In this document: positions 21,191 through 32,759 of the stretch, in pieces
Numbering within the stretch: position 1 is the first letter of the stretch
Layout of the letters: every line of letters starts with the position of its first letter
NCBI GenBank assembly: GCA_019321725.1
Contig: CM033109.1
Coordinates: 10,881,993-10,945,992, forward strand
Reading direction: 5' to 3'
DNA: 64,000 bases
Source of the DNA: Paulownia fortunei
Lineage: Eukaryota > Streptophyta > Magnoliopsida > Lamiales > Paulowniaceae
The notes under the pieces: model-generated
Seen by the model: only the letters and a program-made list of their open reading frames with translations
Databases searched by the model: none
What the model was told of the DNA's origin: nothing
Position numbers and translations under genes: made by a program

Positions 21191-22747
21191 CAAAATATAA
21201 TCATTATGAATGACAATTGAGTAGCCATAGTTTTAAAACAACAATACAACAAACAAATTCAATTTAATTCAAAAATTAGATTGTATGCCGTGAAAAAAAT
21301 GTACACAAGAATGCAGTACAACAATTCTTCATGAAGATGTCATTTATGGTCGAATTAACCACCATTTTGATAAATGAAGTCACCTAACCATGTTTAATTG
21401 AGCAGATACAACCATCACTGTACAACATGCTTGTACAAAGAACTAATTTCATATGTTGCATTGATGTGTAACACATATTTTAGAGAAAGATTGTAGTGCA
21501 TTTATGTCATTTTATCATAAAAAATGAATATTTAATTATGCATCTCCTAAATTAAAGCCAATAGTTAGGTAAAATAAAGCCACAGAAATTCAATCTTTCA
21601 TAAATATTCAATTGATTGATTTTTTATGCTTAAATAAAGCATGAAGTCTGCATTTCATAAAATAAATAATTTCAGTACGTATTTCCTAAAGTGAAGTATA
21701 GAGCAGACTAAAAATCCAACTTCACAAATTTAAACAATTCATTTTGAAACATTCACGGAGTATTAATGCTAAAATGAAGCCTTGTTTAAGTAATTTTTTA
21801 AAAATGATAATTTAATTATGCCTATCCGAAATTCATGTGGTTTATAGCTTGCTAAAATGAAGCCTGCAGGCTATTAAAATGGTATGTTAGAATCGGCATT
21901 TTTTTCACATAAATGTCCAAAAACAAATCTCGTTATTAATTTTTAAATAGGAATGTCCAAAATAAGTAGACATTTGACTACTCACTATGCTCAAGAACAC
22001 AAGCATGCCCCAGTATTTTAGAGAAATTTTAAAATTATCATATACATTCAAATCTTCAAAAAAAAAAAAAACAGATTTTGAATGAGGTGAATCAAAACCA
22101 AAAGAATACAAGCATGCCCAAGTAAACAACAAATTGTTAACCTAAAAAAATCCACAAATATTTTTTTACATGAACATTAAATTCAACCATAACAATTTTG
22201 ATTGTTGCCCAAATAAAAAAAAAATCAAGAAGAAATAAATATTATAAACTGGCGCTGATTCTTGTACCTTGAATTAGATGAAGATTCACAAAATACACAA
22301 TTTCTACTTTATTCCTACAAATACAAATAAACAAACTCTAGTTAAAAGATTTTTCGGTAATATTTGAACGGGTCAATGTAAGAAATGCAGAAGTGGGGCG
22401 AAGAAGAGTACTTACACACAATTAGGGTTTCGGTGAGCTGATTAGCTTCTAAGATGTGTTTTGGAGCTTAAATAGAGGGCAATCGTGTAAATAGAGGTGC
22501 CAAGAGGGTTAAATTGGTAATTTTTTGTTGCATCTCAAGGGAGCAAATAGAAGCTGATTTTTGTTGGATCCAAGCCCAATATTAGGATTATGTAATAATA
22601 ACTCTTGGGCTATGATAGAGTGTCCAGCAGCTGAAGGATTATTGTGCGGGCCAAGAATTATCATTAGTCCAAATTAAAAACCCCAAACACTTGACCCTGC
22701 TTGATTATATAATTTTTCCAGCCCAATTCACATTCCCAAATATGGCC
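21191..22747. other. right subterminal region of the Harbinger-type element
   Basis: AT-rich non-coding DNA between the nuclease start and the right terminus. The motif TAAAATGAAGCCT or close variants recurs near 21770 and 21850, which may be subterminal binding repeats. I see nothing else. Confidence 0.5.
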
Positions 22748-22748
22748 C

Positions 22749-23052
22749 TATTGTACAAGGTTGAAAAGATATAAGTTGATTGAAGGGGAAATATTGATTG
22801 ATTTTCAATAGATTGAGGAGATATAAGTCAATTGAATGGAATATTGAATGATATTTTGCAAGAATGAGATTGCATAAAATAAAATAATAAATTTATACAT
22901 TTAAAATAGTAAAAAGTAGAAAAATTCTTAATGACATGAAAAATAACCAGGACTTGAAATTTTTGTCCGTCAAACATTTTTAAAATCCTTCTAAAAATTT
23001 TCAAGATTCAGATTTTTCCAAAGTTAAAACATGGAATTTTCTTGTTTTGAAA
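22749..23052. other. short AT-rich spacer before the aquaporin pseudogene
   Basis: Contains an imperfect duplication of about 55 bp (AAGATATAAGTTGATTGAA at 22767 and GAGATATAAGTCAATTGAA at 22817). I see nothing coding. Confidence 0.5.
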
Positions 23053-24490
23053 ATGGAGAGCAAAGATGAGGATGTCAGAGTAGGAGCGAACAAGTTTTCT
23101 GAGTGGCAATCGATCGGAGTGGTGGCGCAGAGCCAAGACAAGGACTACAAGGAGCCGTTGCCGAGGCTATTTTATAGAGCTGGATAGCTTAATTTGTGGC
23201 CACTTTTCTGTTTCTATATGTGACCATTTTGACAATTTAAGGGGTTAGCAAGTCTGACTCCAAGGCCTGGTTTGGATCTATGAATGTAATTGGTAAGATT
23301 AATTAAATTGAATTGAATTACAGTATTCATGGATATTGTAATAAGTTTAAAAATATTTTTGGATTGTAAGATTGAAAATTTTAGAAATGAGAGAATAATT
23401 ATAATATTTTGTTTGTACCGTGGGATTATATTTGTTACTAATGAGAAATGTCTAAATTGCCATTCAACAAAGGACAAAAAACATATTTGTGTACAACCTG
23501 CCGGATTCTACTTTTCTCTTTTTCTTTGCTTCTACTCTTTATTTTATTTCTTTCAACTTGTTTTTGTTTTGAAAAAAAAAAATCATTTTTTGGGATCTAA
23601 AATAACATAATGAGTAGCCGGACATATTTTTTCCTTTTCAGAACGAGTAAATCGGTTGATTCAACAAAGCAGTGTCATAAGTCTGGCACTTGTAATTCTA
23701 CCATGGTCTCTTTTCTCCCGAAACCAGATTCCATGGTCGTTACTTCATTTTCAATTCATCCATATCTCATGGGACCTGACTCGATGAGCCACAAAAGATA
23801 TGCGGCCGTGTCTCATTGGCTTGAATTTATGGAGTTCCTGAACAGAATCAGCCAACTTGGAGAGGTGTTGGGAGAGGAAAAATAAAAGTGGGTTCATAGA
23901 CAGAATCGAGCTTGAAGTTGTTCGGAGCTCGAGCAACGCTTTAATGGCTGACGAATCAAAATTCGGCTACTCGTGATTGAGTTGCAAATCGTGGGGAACC
24001 CGGTTGAGGGCGTCTAGAATTTTGAGTAAGTATTGATGTGTCTGCATTTTTTGCTTCTCCTCTTTCCTCCATGATATCAAATTTTAGAGAGAAGAAGAAG
24101 AAAGAGATAGATACTTTGTGTACGAATGGGAGATCTCAAACATAAATAATGGTCACATAGTGTAATTAGATGTGCTTTGAAGGGTGTTTTTGTCACATTA
24201 TACGGGTTTTCAAGTGCACAGAAGTAACTTCACTTTTAATACATTCTGACCCACAGATTGGGATTATGTAATTTTGGGGTTGGGCTCATGATAAATAATC
24301 AAGAAATTGCATGATAAATGTGTGGCCCTGGCATTAATCGTGGGCTTAAATCCATCATTCCAACCACTTGACCAAGTTTGATATAATAGTAAATCAAGCC
24401 TAATCACTAAATCCAAACTAGTCCCAAGTGTTTCTACTGTCGGGATTCAGGGCATTGCTTGGGCCTTTGGGAATCTCATTTCCTCTATAT
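23053..24490 (+). pseudogene. PIP1 plasma-membrane aquaporin, 5' fragment split by a transposon
   Basis: The frame from the ATG at 23053 reads [18 protein letters not shown] then [17 protein letters not shown] and TAG (23185-23187). This is the hallmark PIP1 N-terminus with a small deletion before the FYRAG motif. Decayed sequence of the first membrane helix follows to 23263. On the far side of the element at 23264-24424 the same exon resumes, now frameshifted: STVGIQGIAWAFGNLISSIY, matching the PIP1 segment just after the Lys-Cys before the second helix. Similarity ends near 24490, before the first NPA box. PIP1 proteins conduct water in the plasma membrane; this copy has stops, indels, an insertion and no 3' part. 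Confidence 0.85.
23264..24424. mobile_element. Harbinger-like non-autonomous element (1.16 kb) inside the aquaporin pseudogene
   Basis: Left end GGCCTGGTTTGGATCTAT matches the reverse complement of the right end, GGACTAGTTTGGATTTAG, at 15 of 18 positions. The trinucleotide CAA flanks both sides (23261-23263 and 24425-24427), the 3-bp duplication length expected of PIF/Harbinger. Because the host exon is recognisable on both sides, the insertion point is fixed independently. No transposase domain is present inside; a 91-codon open frame at 23610-23885 has no recognisable domain. Confidence 0.8.
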
Positions 24491-25519
24491 ATGTTAAAAA
24501 TAATCTGTAATTACAAGGATTTTGCTTTGGTGGTTATTTTGTACTTTTCAAATCTTCCATTCCCGCCTGTATTTGCTTCTAGGATTGATGATGATGAAGA
24601 TTTAAGTATGTTCTTTTTCAAATGATTCTGTGTACTTAATTGGGATATGGCTATCTGAATGGAGGGTTGAAGTTGATAGAAATTATTTAACTTTTAACAT
24701 TCAAATATATAAATATAGTGATAATATTTTTTTAGCATATTCTTTGTAATGTCAGAAAATTCAAATTGTCCTAAGGAAATAAAGCAATAAAAAGAATAGT
24801 GGATTAAAATATCAATCTTAGAACTCGATAAAAGCTCCATGTAAATCTTCGTTTTTGGAGTTAAAAACGTTGAACAATATATTGCTTTCTTTGGTCATAA
24901 CTTGTTTGATTCTCAATGATGGGATGACTCAAGTTCTGTACCTGTTTTTAGCATTCAGTTTCTAATTTTTTCTGAGTTTTTTTTACCTTTGCTTGCCTAT
25001 CATGAATTTATTTGTGTTCTCAGACCAGGAAACTTAACCAGTTGAGGCTGATACTTGGCTTGATATTGCACTGGGTAATCATTGAGGTGTCCAATCTGAT
25101 AGACCTTGCTACATTCTGTAGATTATAATTTCTAAGATTCGGCATTCAGAAAATTCCTACATATTTTTGTATCAACTGTCTTGCTGCGTGTACTCATTTG
25201 AGATCATGTTTAAGACTTTTGAAAAGTAAAGAGGTTTTCGGGTGAACCAAGATGGGTACTTCAGTCCATGTTTTTTGCCCCTGTTAAGGTGTCCTCCCTA
25301 GTTGGAACCAATGGTGATCCTGGTATCATTATGTTGAGAGACGAAGAGACTGGATACTTGTTTTGGATCATTTTCGAAAAAGCTTGGCTGGTTTTCTTGT
25401 CCAGTTGAACGACTTTGCTGAGCGTTCTGTGGAGATGTTCACGGACCTCCACAAGGCCATCCAGCAAGCAAAAAATAACTACGAATAATCCAAGTCCCAG
25501 CAATTATGGATATCAGTCC
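24491..25519. other. unrecognised region with a coding-like stretch
   Basis: Around 25370-25490 the plus strand has an open frame with VLDHFRKSLAGFLVQLNDF then AERSVEMFTDLHKAIQQAKN, ending in TAA. It has balanced, protein-like composition. Another frame just upstream reads SSLVGTNGDPGIIMLRDEE. I do not recognise a family. This may be the last exon or a fragment of a host gene, or chance. Confidence 0.35.
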
Positions 25520-26500
25520 AACAATTTTTTATAGGTGTAATATTGAAATAATTGAAATATTTTGATAGAATAACAGCTTAAAGTCGAGGCAATAATGAGA
25601 CTTTTTTTTTTAAGACGAAATTGTTATAAACTTGGTACTTACGGAATATGACAATCGCCTTCCAAAATACAACTTTATTTCTTATGATAGTAATAGTACT
25701 ACAAATCACAAGAATGTCGAACTATAAAAATATTTAGAACTCTCTTTTAAACTTAAAAGAAAAATAAGAAAAAAATGAATAAGATGAAAAAGATGAATTT
25801 TGATGGTCTATTTATAGATTTCGAAGAGTTGTGGTGCCAATTCGTGAGTGGGTGCAATTTTCGGTTCGAATTAATTTGAGCCGTATGATTGCATCCCTCT
25901 GCAAAAATCCATACCCTTGTAGTGAATTCCTTATTAAGGATTAATATCAATCGTCCGATCGCTTCTTTCTGCAAATGTCCATACATTTATGGTGAACCCT
26001 TACTAACCGATGGATAAGTCAACCTTTTGGTCTACTCACAAGCCACATTGAGCTATTTTGGTTCAATTTTTGAAAAATTTAAGGCCCCTTAACTCCTCGC
26101 GATGTATGTTTTTGAAAAGTGCAAAGTGCTCATTGCTCCTTAAACTAGTTAAAATTAGCTAAAAAACCACTATAGTGCACCATAAAATAGTTCCACTTGA
26201 TTACTCCTTACTAAAATGAGATTCTATATATGTAAAATAAAGTTGTTCCACTTTTTTAATATGGGATTATGACTTTTCATATTTTCAATTTTTCATATTC
26301 AACTATTTATTTAATTAGCTTACTTTATCCGTTAATTTCTCATTCACTCAAAATTGATTATGAGAAATCAAATATATTAAATTTATCTACTCACGGCGTA
26401 TATTATATTTAAACAACTTATATCTATTTTTATAAAATATAATTCATTTAGTTTATTGGTCAAAATTGGGTCAAAACTCAATTTTCAATACCAATTTTTA
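25520..26500. mobile_element. solo-LTR-like sequence related to the copia LTRs at 48.3 and 53.5 kb
   Basis: It shares the order of several blocks with the LTRs at 48322-49293 and 53508-54458. These are GGTGTAATATTG near the start, AGACGAAATTGTT, a TTCCAAAATACAACT block, a TAGTACTACAAATCACAAGAA block, a GATTATGACTTTTCATATTTTC block and a TTAATTTCTCATTCAC block. No internal retrotransposon sequence flanks it. It is therefore best read as a solo LTR or a diverged relative, with fuzzy ends. Confidence 0.65.
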
Positions 26501-28190
26501 ATGAGTACAAAATTACACAACTCATGATCTTGCAAGGCAGTAGATAATATCAGTGCAAAATAAAGAGTTACATCATATAGAATGACTGATTAATAAGGGC
26601 ATTTGAACATGGTGTATCAAATAAAATGGGTAACTTGAGCTCCTCTCCCTAAATAATTAGATTGGATGGCCTTAAAATAAAGGAGATACACTGTATACAT
26701 GTTAGTCAAGTAGGTCGATTCAAGAATTAGAGCTTTGTGACCTTATGATGAATAGAGTTTTCTGTAAAGCTTCAGAACACGTATATTAGATTTTGATTTA
26801 AAATACACAGTTATTAAATTGCACTGCAGTGACATGGTTGCCTTAATCAATAAAAAACAGGTGGATATTGATTTCTTAAGACAGATTTTGAGTTGACAGA
26901 AATCAGAGTGGAGAGAAATTCATTGATTTTCTATGGGAGAAAATCCATTTTTTCACAATCATACACTTGCTCAACTTCATATGTAATCCATGCTTTTTGG
27001 CTCCTGTTTCACATTCTAATGAAATATTTTTACTAGTTGGTTCTTCATTTTCCATTCAGATTATTCATGATAGGTTCGGCCCTTGTGATAGAGCTTATGA
27101 CTATTGAAATTGATTTGGTGGGCGAAGGAAAAGTAGAGGTGTTTGACATTGCCATTTGCCAAATCAATTAAATCAATTTTATATTCTGAAATGACAACCA
27201 GCCTCAATTCTAAACGGAGGTGTCCAGAAAGAGCAATATAATTGCACACTATTAATAAATGCTAAGAATCTGTAAAAGGGGCAATTCAAAATTCTTCAAC
27301 CTAAAATCAACAAACGAGTTGTAATAAAAAACCCAAGATAAGAAAAGATCCTAATGGAAATTAGGTGGCCTCTTTTTGGTATTAAATTATTCCTGTGGAA
27401 ATAATACACAATTTAAAAATGAGGTAAAACATGCAGAGATACCTTAATACATTAATACATGTGATGAATTAGGATTCCAATATTGTAACATGTTAGGAGA
27501 AAATTGACCAAAATTATAAATTGGGTCATGTCCCTGGATACCCAATGACAATATGTATAAGATGTCAAATATATTTATGTAAACTAGGGAGATGGCATAT
27601 GATGCAACCAATGAGGTTGATGTCCACCACATTGGGAGCCAATTCGGATCCCTGAGAAATGATGAACAATAGCATATTGCAACGGTTGTGCACTAGTAGC
27701 TCCTTGTGAGGGGAGAGCATTGGTAGCCTCTTGTGATGGATGTGCATTTTTAGGTATTTGGGATTTTTGTACTTTTCTTTTTTTGTGCTTTTTGTAGTCT
27801 TCTTAAAAAATTCAAAAAAAAAAAATTCAAAAAAAAAAGAATATTTCTAATAAAGCAAAATGAAAGTATTGTGTAACAATATTTGAAAACTTACTTGGAA
27901 GATTCAACATTTTCCGTTTCCTCTTTGCTTTTTGAATACCAATGGTTTGGCAAGCTAATATTATTAACTCCTTTTACTTCACATAAAGAGATTTGAGCAC
28001 ATGCTTGTAAATAAAATGTTATTTTCTTAAATAGTATCCAAATTTCTAACTTTGGAATCTTCTAACCCCATATCACCAATACATTGAGTCAGATGATCAT
28101 ACTCAAACTATCAAGTAAAGCATTTAAATTTGAAACAACACCCTTGATCCCTCACCAACTTTTTGCTTCTAATATTGGAATAGCTATAAT
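26501..28190. other. AT-rich region, no gene identified
   Basis: On the minus strand at about 27740-27440 there are short open pieces (for example ALPSQGATSAQPLQYAIVHH and GHDPIYNFGQFSPNMLQYWN) that look like decayed low-complexity protein tail. I cannot assign a family. Nothing else is recognised. Confidence 0.4.
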
Positions 28191-28876
28191 TGTAGGAGTA
28201 TACGCAGCAAAAAATTAAAATTTTATCAAACATAAATTTAACTCATTTGATTCGAAAGCGATTTTAACGATCACACTTATTCAAGTGAATATATAAATAA
28301 ATATAAAATTCGGATTATACCTTCCGTGTACTCCGGTTGTTATAGGGAATGAAACAATCAATTGCTTATCATGAACTTTTAAAACTCACAGGGATCCAAG
28401 TGTCTTCCCTCTATCAGGTCCACAATACGAAAGAACAATACCAATCAAAATGATTCGCTAGTATCCTTTTAATTATTTACTAATCTAGAACTAGAGTAAA
28501 TTTTCAAGAATAATAAAGATTGATTTTTTAAGTTTTTGAAACAATAATATGAAGAGAATAACAAGAAACTGATTTTTCTTTTATATAACAAGAAAATCAA
28601 GATTACAAGAAAACACTTTTCTTTTTTTCTTTTTCTTGTAGAGAAAAATAGAAGACTTACACAAAATAATTTTTGCTTAAATTTTCTTAATTATTATGTG
28701 TATTTTTCGGCCATAACTATTTATAGGGCTGAAAATTTGATTATTCTCCAACTCTTGGAGAGTTTGATAATTTTGAACTAGTTCAAAGTTTTATCTTGGA
28801 AGGATTCCAAATCTTCCAAAAACACTTTTCATTTCTCTCTCCTATTGTATGTGGACTAATTTGAAACTACATTAAT
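28191..28876 (-). repeat. copia A 3' LTR, left part
   Basis: Begins TGTAGGAG, an approximate mirror of the CTCTAACA that ends the right part at 42122. It is interrupted after TTAAT (28872-28876). It carries Leu/Phe-poor non-coding AT-rich DNA with a long T/C-rich stretch at 28600-28640. Confidence 0.65.
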
Positions 28877-30473
28877 TGCTACAACTTTAAGATTGCAAAT
28901 CCAAGTGCAGGTTGTAGTAAGTAATAAATTTCTCGTGAGTCTGAGGTCGATCCACAGGAAATTTGTTTGAAGAATTCAAGTTTATATTTCTAAAAAAATG
29001 GAGTTTATGTGAATCAAAATATATGAACAATTAATGTATGATGTAACTAAAGAAAAATCGAAATAATAAAAGTACTGAGGATTAGGGATCCACTCTTGAG
29101 TTTTGGATAGAGTAATGGTTATTTATTCTTTTTACCTCTATTAATTGCCACAATTGGAATCCATACATAATGAAGGCTCCAATGGGAAGATATTATTAAG
29201 TAACTCATGCAATAAGGTAATCATGATATTATCTTACTATTGCAAATTATCTCTTAATGCCAATACTTATTTATGGGATCAAGCATTTATGCACACCTTC
29301 GTGAACAACAAATTAAGGTTTCACATTAGCAGTCGGTGGGGTAAAACCATACAATAAGCTAAATGAACCTAAGTATTTGTTGTGCCATTGAAGATACATA
29401 AATCAAGAATCACCACAAAACAAGTAGGGTTTAGATCAAAAATAAAAATAATAATACAACGTACTTAAACAATTTCTACTCTTATAACCATTTCTCTTCC
29501 TCCATCAAGAGATTCACCCTTTTTCCTCAACAAAATGAAATTTAGAAAGACATAATAAAAGTAGCAAAGACTAAAAATATAAGAGAAACTAGAGAATGCA
29601 TTTCTATTACTACAAGAAAACTTACAATACTAGAAAACATACAAACTAGATAACTTAGCCTAAATAAACCCTCTACCCCCCTCCTCTTACAAGCTTAATA
29701 CATGGCCTATTTATAGTACTTGGAGTAATCTAGATGCCAAATAAATAATGGAAGGGTTAATCAAGTGGTATGCTAGTTGCCAAGAGTTGGTAAGTTGTTA
29801 CACAAATTTCTCATCTATTGAATTAAATTGCATTTTTGTGTTAGCTACAACTAGAACTTGAAGATATGTGAAGAATCAAAATTGCAGATCTTTTAGTGCT
29901 AATATATTTTTATATATCTTTTGTCAAATTTGGCGGTCGGATGAAGGAGATATGGTCAAATTACCGAGTTATATTCAAGAGCCGCCCTTTAACAGCAACA
30001 TCAAATTGCAGCCTATGTTTTTATCATTTCAACACATTTTCACACCATCTTGTCTTCAGAAAACTTGTTTATTTACCTCTTGGATATAACATATCCGAAT
30101 TTTAGCCCAAAATAAATTCGGTCTCAAGATATATAACCAAATTGGTAAAATAAGTCAATACTGGGCTGAACTCTGATTTGAATTTTGGTGATCTATTTTT
30201 GTGAAACTATTTGGACGAATTTTCTACTATCATCAAGACTAAATTGGGTTGAACTTCCAATAGAAAAGTTGTACCCCTATCTCTTGGCTTTCAAATGAAA
30301 TAAGCTTTAGGTTTATTGGGCTTTTGATCATGAAGTTATGTTCAAATTACAAAAACTGTACAAGTTTGGAAACATGCTTTCATTTATTCCCTAACATAAA
30401 ACATTAATAAAACAATAATATTAACAAGAACAAAACAAGAAAAGTATAAAGGATTTGATACAAAAATATATAG
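28877..30473 (-). repeat. gypsy 3' LTR (lacks the last ~20 bp)
   Basis: Co-linear with 38984-40592 from TGCTACAACTTTAAG through GATTTGATACAAAAATAT. After this point it diverges. The final GTCAAAATATGCACTTATCA of the other LTR is absent here, so the inner end has been lost or replaced. Confidence 0.85.
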
Positions 30474-32036
30474 TCTTGTGAAAGGTTTCCAGTAGTGATA
30501 CCTACAAACACCTATAATAACTATCTTCCAACTTTTATTCTCATGAAGCAACAAAGTAATATGGAAATAAAATCAAACAAGTGTTGACTTTAACTCTTAG
30601 TCATTCAAAAATCAATACATTTCCACAATAAGCATACTCAAGTGTGTGTGTGAACAGTTAATGTCAATAGTGATGAAACTATGCATGCTTCAAATAAGTG
30701 AATTCTCATAAAACCTTACAAAAACCATCACCCAATCTCTAACAGAAAAGTTAAACATCATAGGCTCTTTCTTTGGTGCAAATCTCCACTACACTGAAGG
30801 CACCACACGAAATCAAAAGGTCTTCAACAAAGGTTGTAATGGGGCCAAAGGTGGTGATGTAGCTAAGAAATAAAAGGATAGGATGCAACAAAGATTCTAA
30901 AAACTTCATGGAATTAAAGACAGAGAATTTATCGATGAAGAATTCTCAAACTCCACAAATTTCACACTGGGGTCTATTGTTATTGAATTGGACCCCTCTT
31001 ATTCATCTTCCAACATCTCATTTTTAGTTGCAACTTGTAGCACTTTGAAATTTTTTTCTTCTATTTTTTTTTATTATTATTGTTTTTTCTTTTTTTTCTT
31101 TTTTTTCTTTTTTTTTTCTTTTTTTTTTCTTTTAAACCCCCCCACACACTTATCTTCTATTCCAACCTGAATTTCTTTTGTAAGTTCAAACTGTCAATTG
31201 AATGTCTCTTAAACTCCAATCATTTTTAAGAACAAAGGTTGGATAATAGTGTATTTAGGTTAGGTAAAAAGATATGGTTATAAAAAAATTAATTATTGTA
31301 AGGCTCAAAGTGGTTTAGTAGTGGGATGTTTTCTTGAAACATCATATAGGGAACAAGCTGATTTGACAATGGTGCTAGAAAGCCTAATGCCTTAATCATT
31401 TTTCCAGTGGTGCACTATGAGTCGTTCGCCTCGACGGACCAAAAGTAAAAGTTCTAATACTCAACCCCTAACATGTTGAAAATTCAAGTGATGATTAGAG
31501 CAAGGCATAAGAACTATCTATTTTGACATGATTGTCTTCACACTAAATAACATAACTATTTGTACAAAATAAAATTTGAGTATAATTATCGCAAAAATAT
31601 ATTAACCAAATAACAACATCAAAGCCAAAACAACACCCGTCATCAATCAAACCATATTATTCATGCTTAATTTTAATCATTGAAGTTGGAAGAACCTCTA
31701 CGACTCAAAAAAATAATTGGTAATTCATAAACATTTGTTAAAAACTTCACAAACCTGTCATGTCATGCAAAAATAGGGATGCATCTCAAGAGTATTACAA
31801 TTACCCTTTACTCAGCCACCTTTTTTCATGCTTTCAACGGACCTCTTAAAAAAAATAGGCTTGATTTTTTTATTTTTTTTAAATACTAGAAAAACACACA
31901 TTGAACATACAAGTCATGATATCAATTATTCCTCCCCCCAACCTAATCGAGACATTACCCCAATGTCAAAAATAGATAAGAAAGTTGAGTTTGAAAGATA
32001 TCACCTAAAACTGAAACAAAAAAAAACATACTATTA
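30474..32036. other. 3' non-coding interior of the gypsy element
   Basis: No protein-coding sequence is recognised. It holds the polypyrimidine stretch at 31051-31143 and a T-rich run at 31864-31880. Athila-like elements normally have a long untranslated segment between pol and the 3' LTR, so this fits. Confidence 0.55.
31051..31143 (-). repeat. long (T)n-C polypyrimidine run (polypurine on the element strand)
   Basis: A stretch of repeating C plus seven to nine T, ending in a run of seven C. In the element's own orientation it reads G plus many A, a giant polypurine tract. It lies about 580 bp from the 3' LTR, so it is not a standard plus-strand primer site, though it could have served as an extra one. 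Confidence 0.7.
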
Positions 32037-32059
32037 GATAAAATCATTAACAATAAGTA

Positions 32060-32712
32060 TTACAGACTGAGAGTCAAATTCAATTTGCATTTTTGACCAT
32101 TGTTCTTGTTGGACCAATCCACATTGGCCAAGGCTGGATCAGGTTCTGGCACATATGCTACAAGTTGATCAATCAGCTGGTCAGGTGTCAGAGCAGAAAT
32201 GATGATTCTTCTCGCAGAAGTTGAAATAAAATCTTTTTTCATAGCATGACCTACAAAAGATAGCAAACCATCATAAAAACCATTGACATTAAGAATACCT
32301 ATAGGTTTTTGGTGAATGTTAAGTTGTGCTCAAGAGACAACTTGGAATAATTCCTCCAGTGTACCAAAACAGCCAGGTAGAATGATGAATGCATCCGCAT
32401 TGTTTAACATGTTAGGCATTCTGTCCTGAATATGTGATACTTTTAGCTCATCTCTAATTATCATACCTGTGATATTCTATACTGTTAAAGATTTTGGGAT
32501 AACTCCCAAACTTTAACACCTCCTACATAAGCAGAAATAGCAACACTCTCCATTAACCCCAAACTGCCTCCCCCATACACTAAATGAATTTTTCTTTCTG
32601 CTAAAGTTCTACCAAGGTTATTGGCTACCCCTATAAACTCACAATTTTTTCTTAGATTGGATCCACAAAAAATACAAATAGAATTAAATTTGTGAGTTGA
32701 AGAAACTTTCAT
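32060..32712 (-). pseudogene. LOG-type cytokinin riboside 5'-monophosphate phosphoribohydrolase, intronless retro-pseudogene
   Basis: LOG enzymes release active cytokinin bases from their ribotides in the cytosol. From the ATG at 32712 the frame reads FNSICIFCGSN then HLVYGGGSLGLM (residues 47-54), typical of the family start. After a one-base frame slip near 32515 it continues GVIPKSLTV, TAG (32477-32479), DELKVSHIQDRM, NNADAFIILPGCFGTLEEL, a TGA (32330-32332) where Trp is expected, then KPIGILNVNGFYDGLLSF and SARRIIISALTPDQLIDQLV to TAA at 32060. The PGGYGTLEE signature is altered to PGCFGTLEE. Family genes normally have several introns, but here the whole coding region is continuous, which points to a reverse-transcribed copy. 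It sits inside the gypsy element in the same orientation as pol. Confidence 0.85.
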
Positions 32713-32759
32713 TTTTTTTTATTTTTTTTTCCTTTTGAAAATAAGTTGTGCAAAAATAG

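Larger units (their letters stand above)
13612..22748. mobile_element. large PIF/Harbinger-type element with nested insertions
   Basis: The left end GGCCCCATTTGGGAATGTGG (13612 on) is mirrored at the right by the reverse complement GGGCCATATTTGGGAATGTG (ending 22748). Inside are the two genes diagnostic of PIF/Harbinger: a MYB/SANT-like ORF (about 18150-18963, +) and a DDE nuclease (about 19765-21190, -), arranged convergently. The 9.1-kb span is long for the superfamily. The left 4.5 kb, which holds a GRF zinc-finger pseudogene and LTR-like debris, is probably a later insertion or captured sequence. I could not identify a matching 3-bp target duplication with certainty. Confidence 0.7.

Noticed and set aside
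23610..23885. 91-codon open frame inside the Harbinger-like insertion
   Set aside because: No recognisable domain and no homologous element protein known to me.
24426..24470. Apparent CCHC-like zinc knuckle (CFYCRDSGHC)
   Set aside because: It is the PIP1 aquaporin exon read one base out of frame; the adjacent frame gives STVGIQGIAWAFG.
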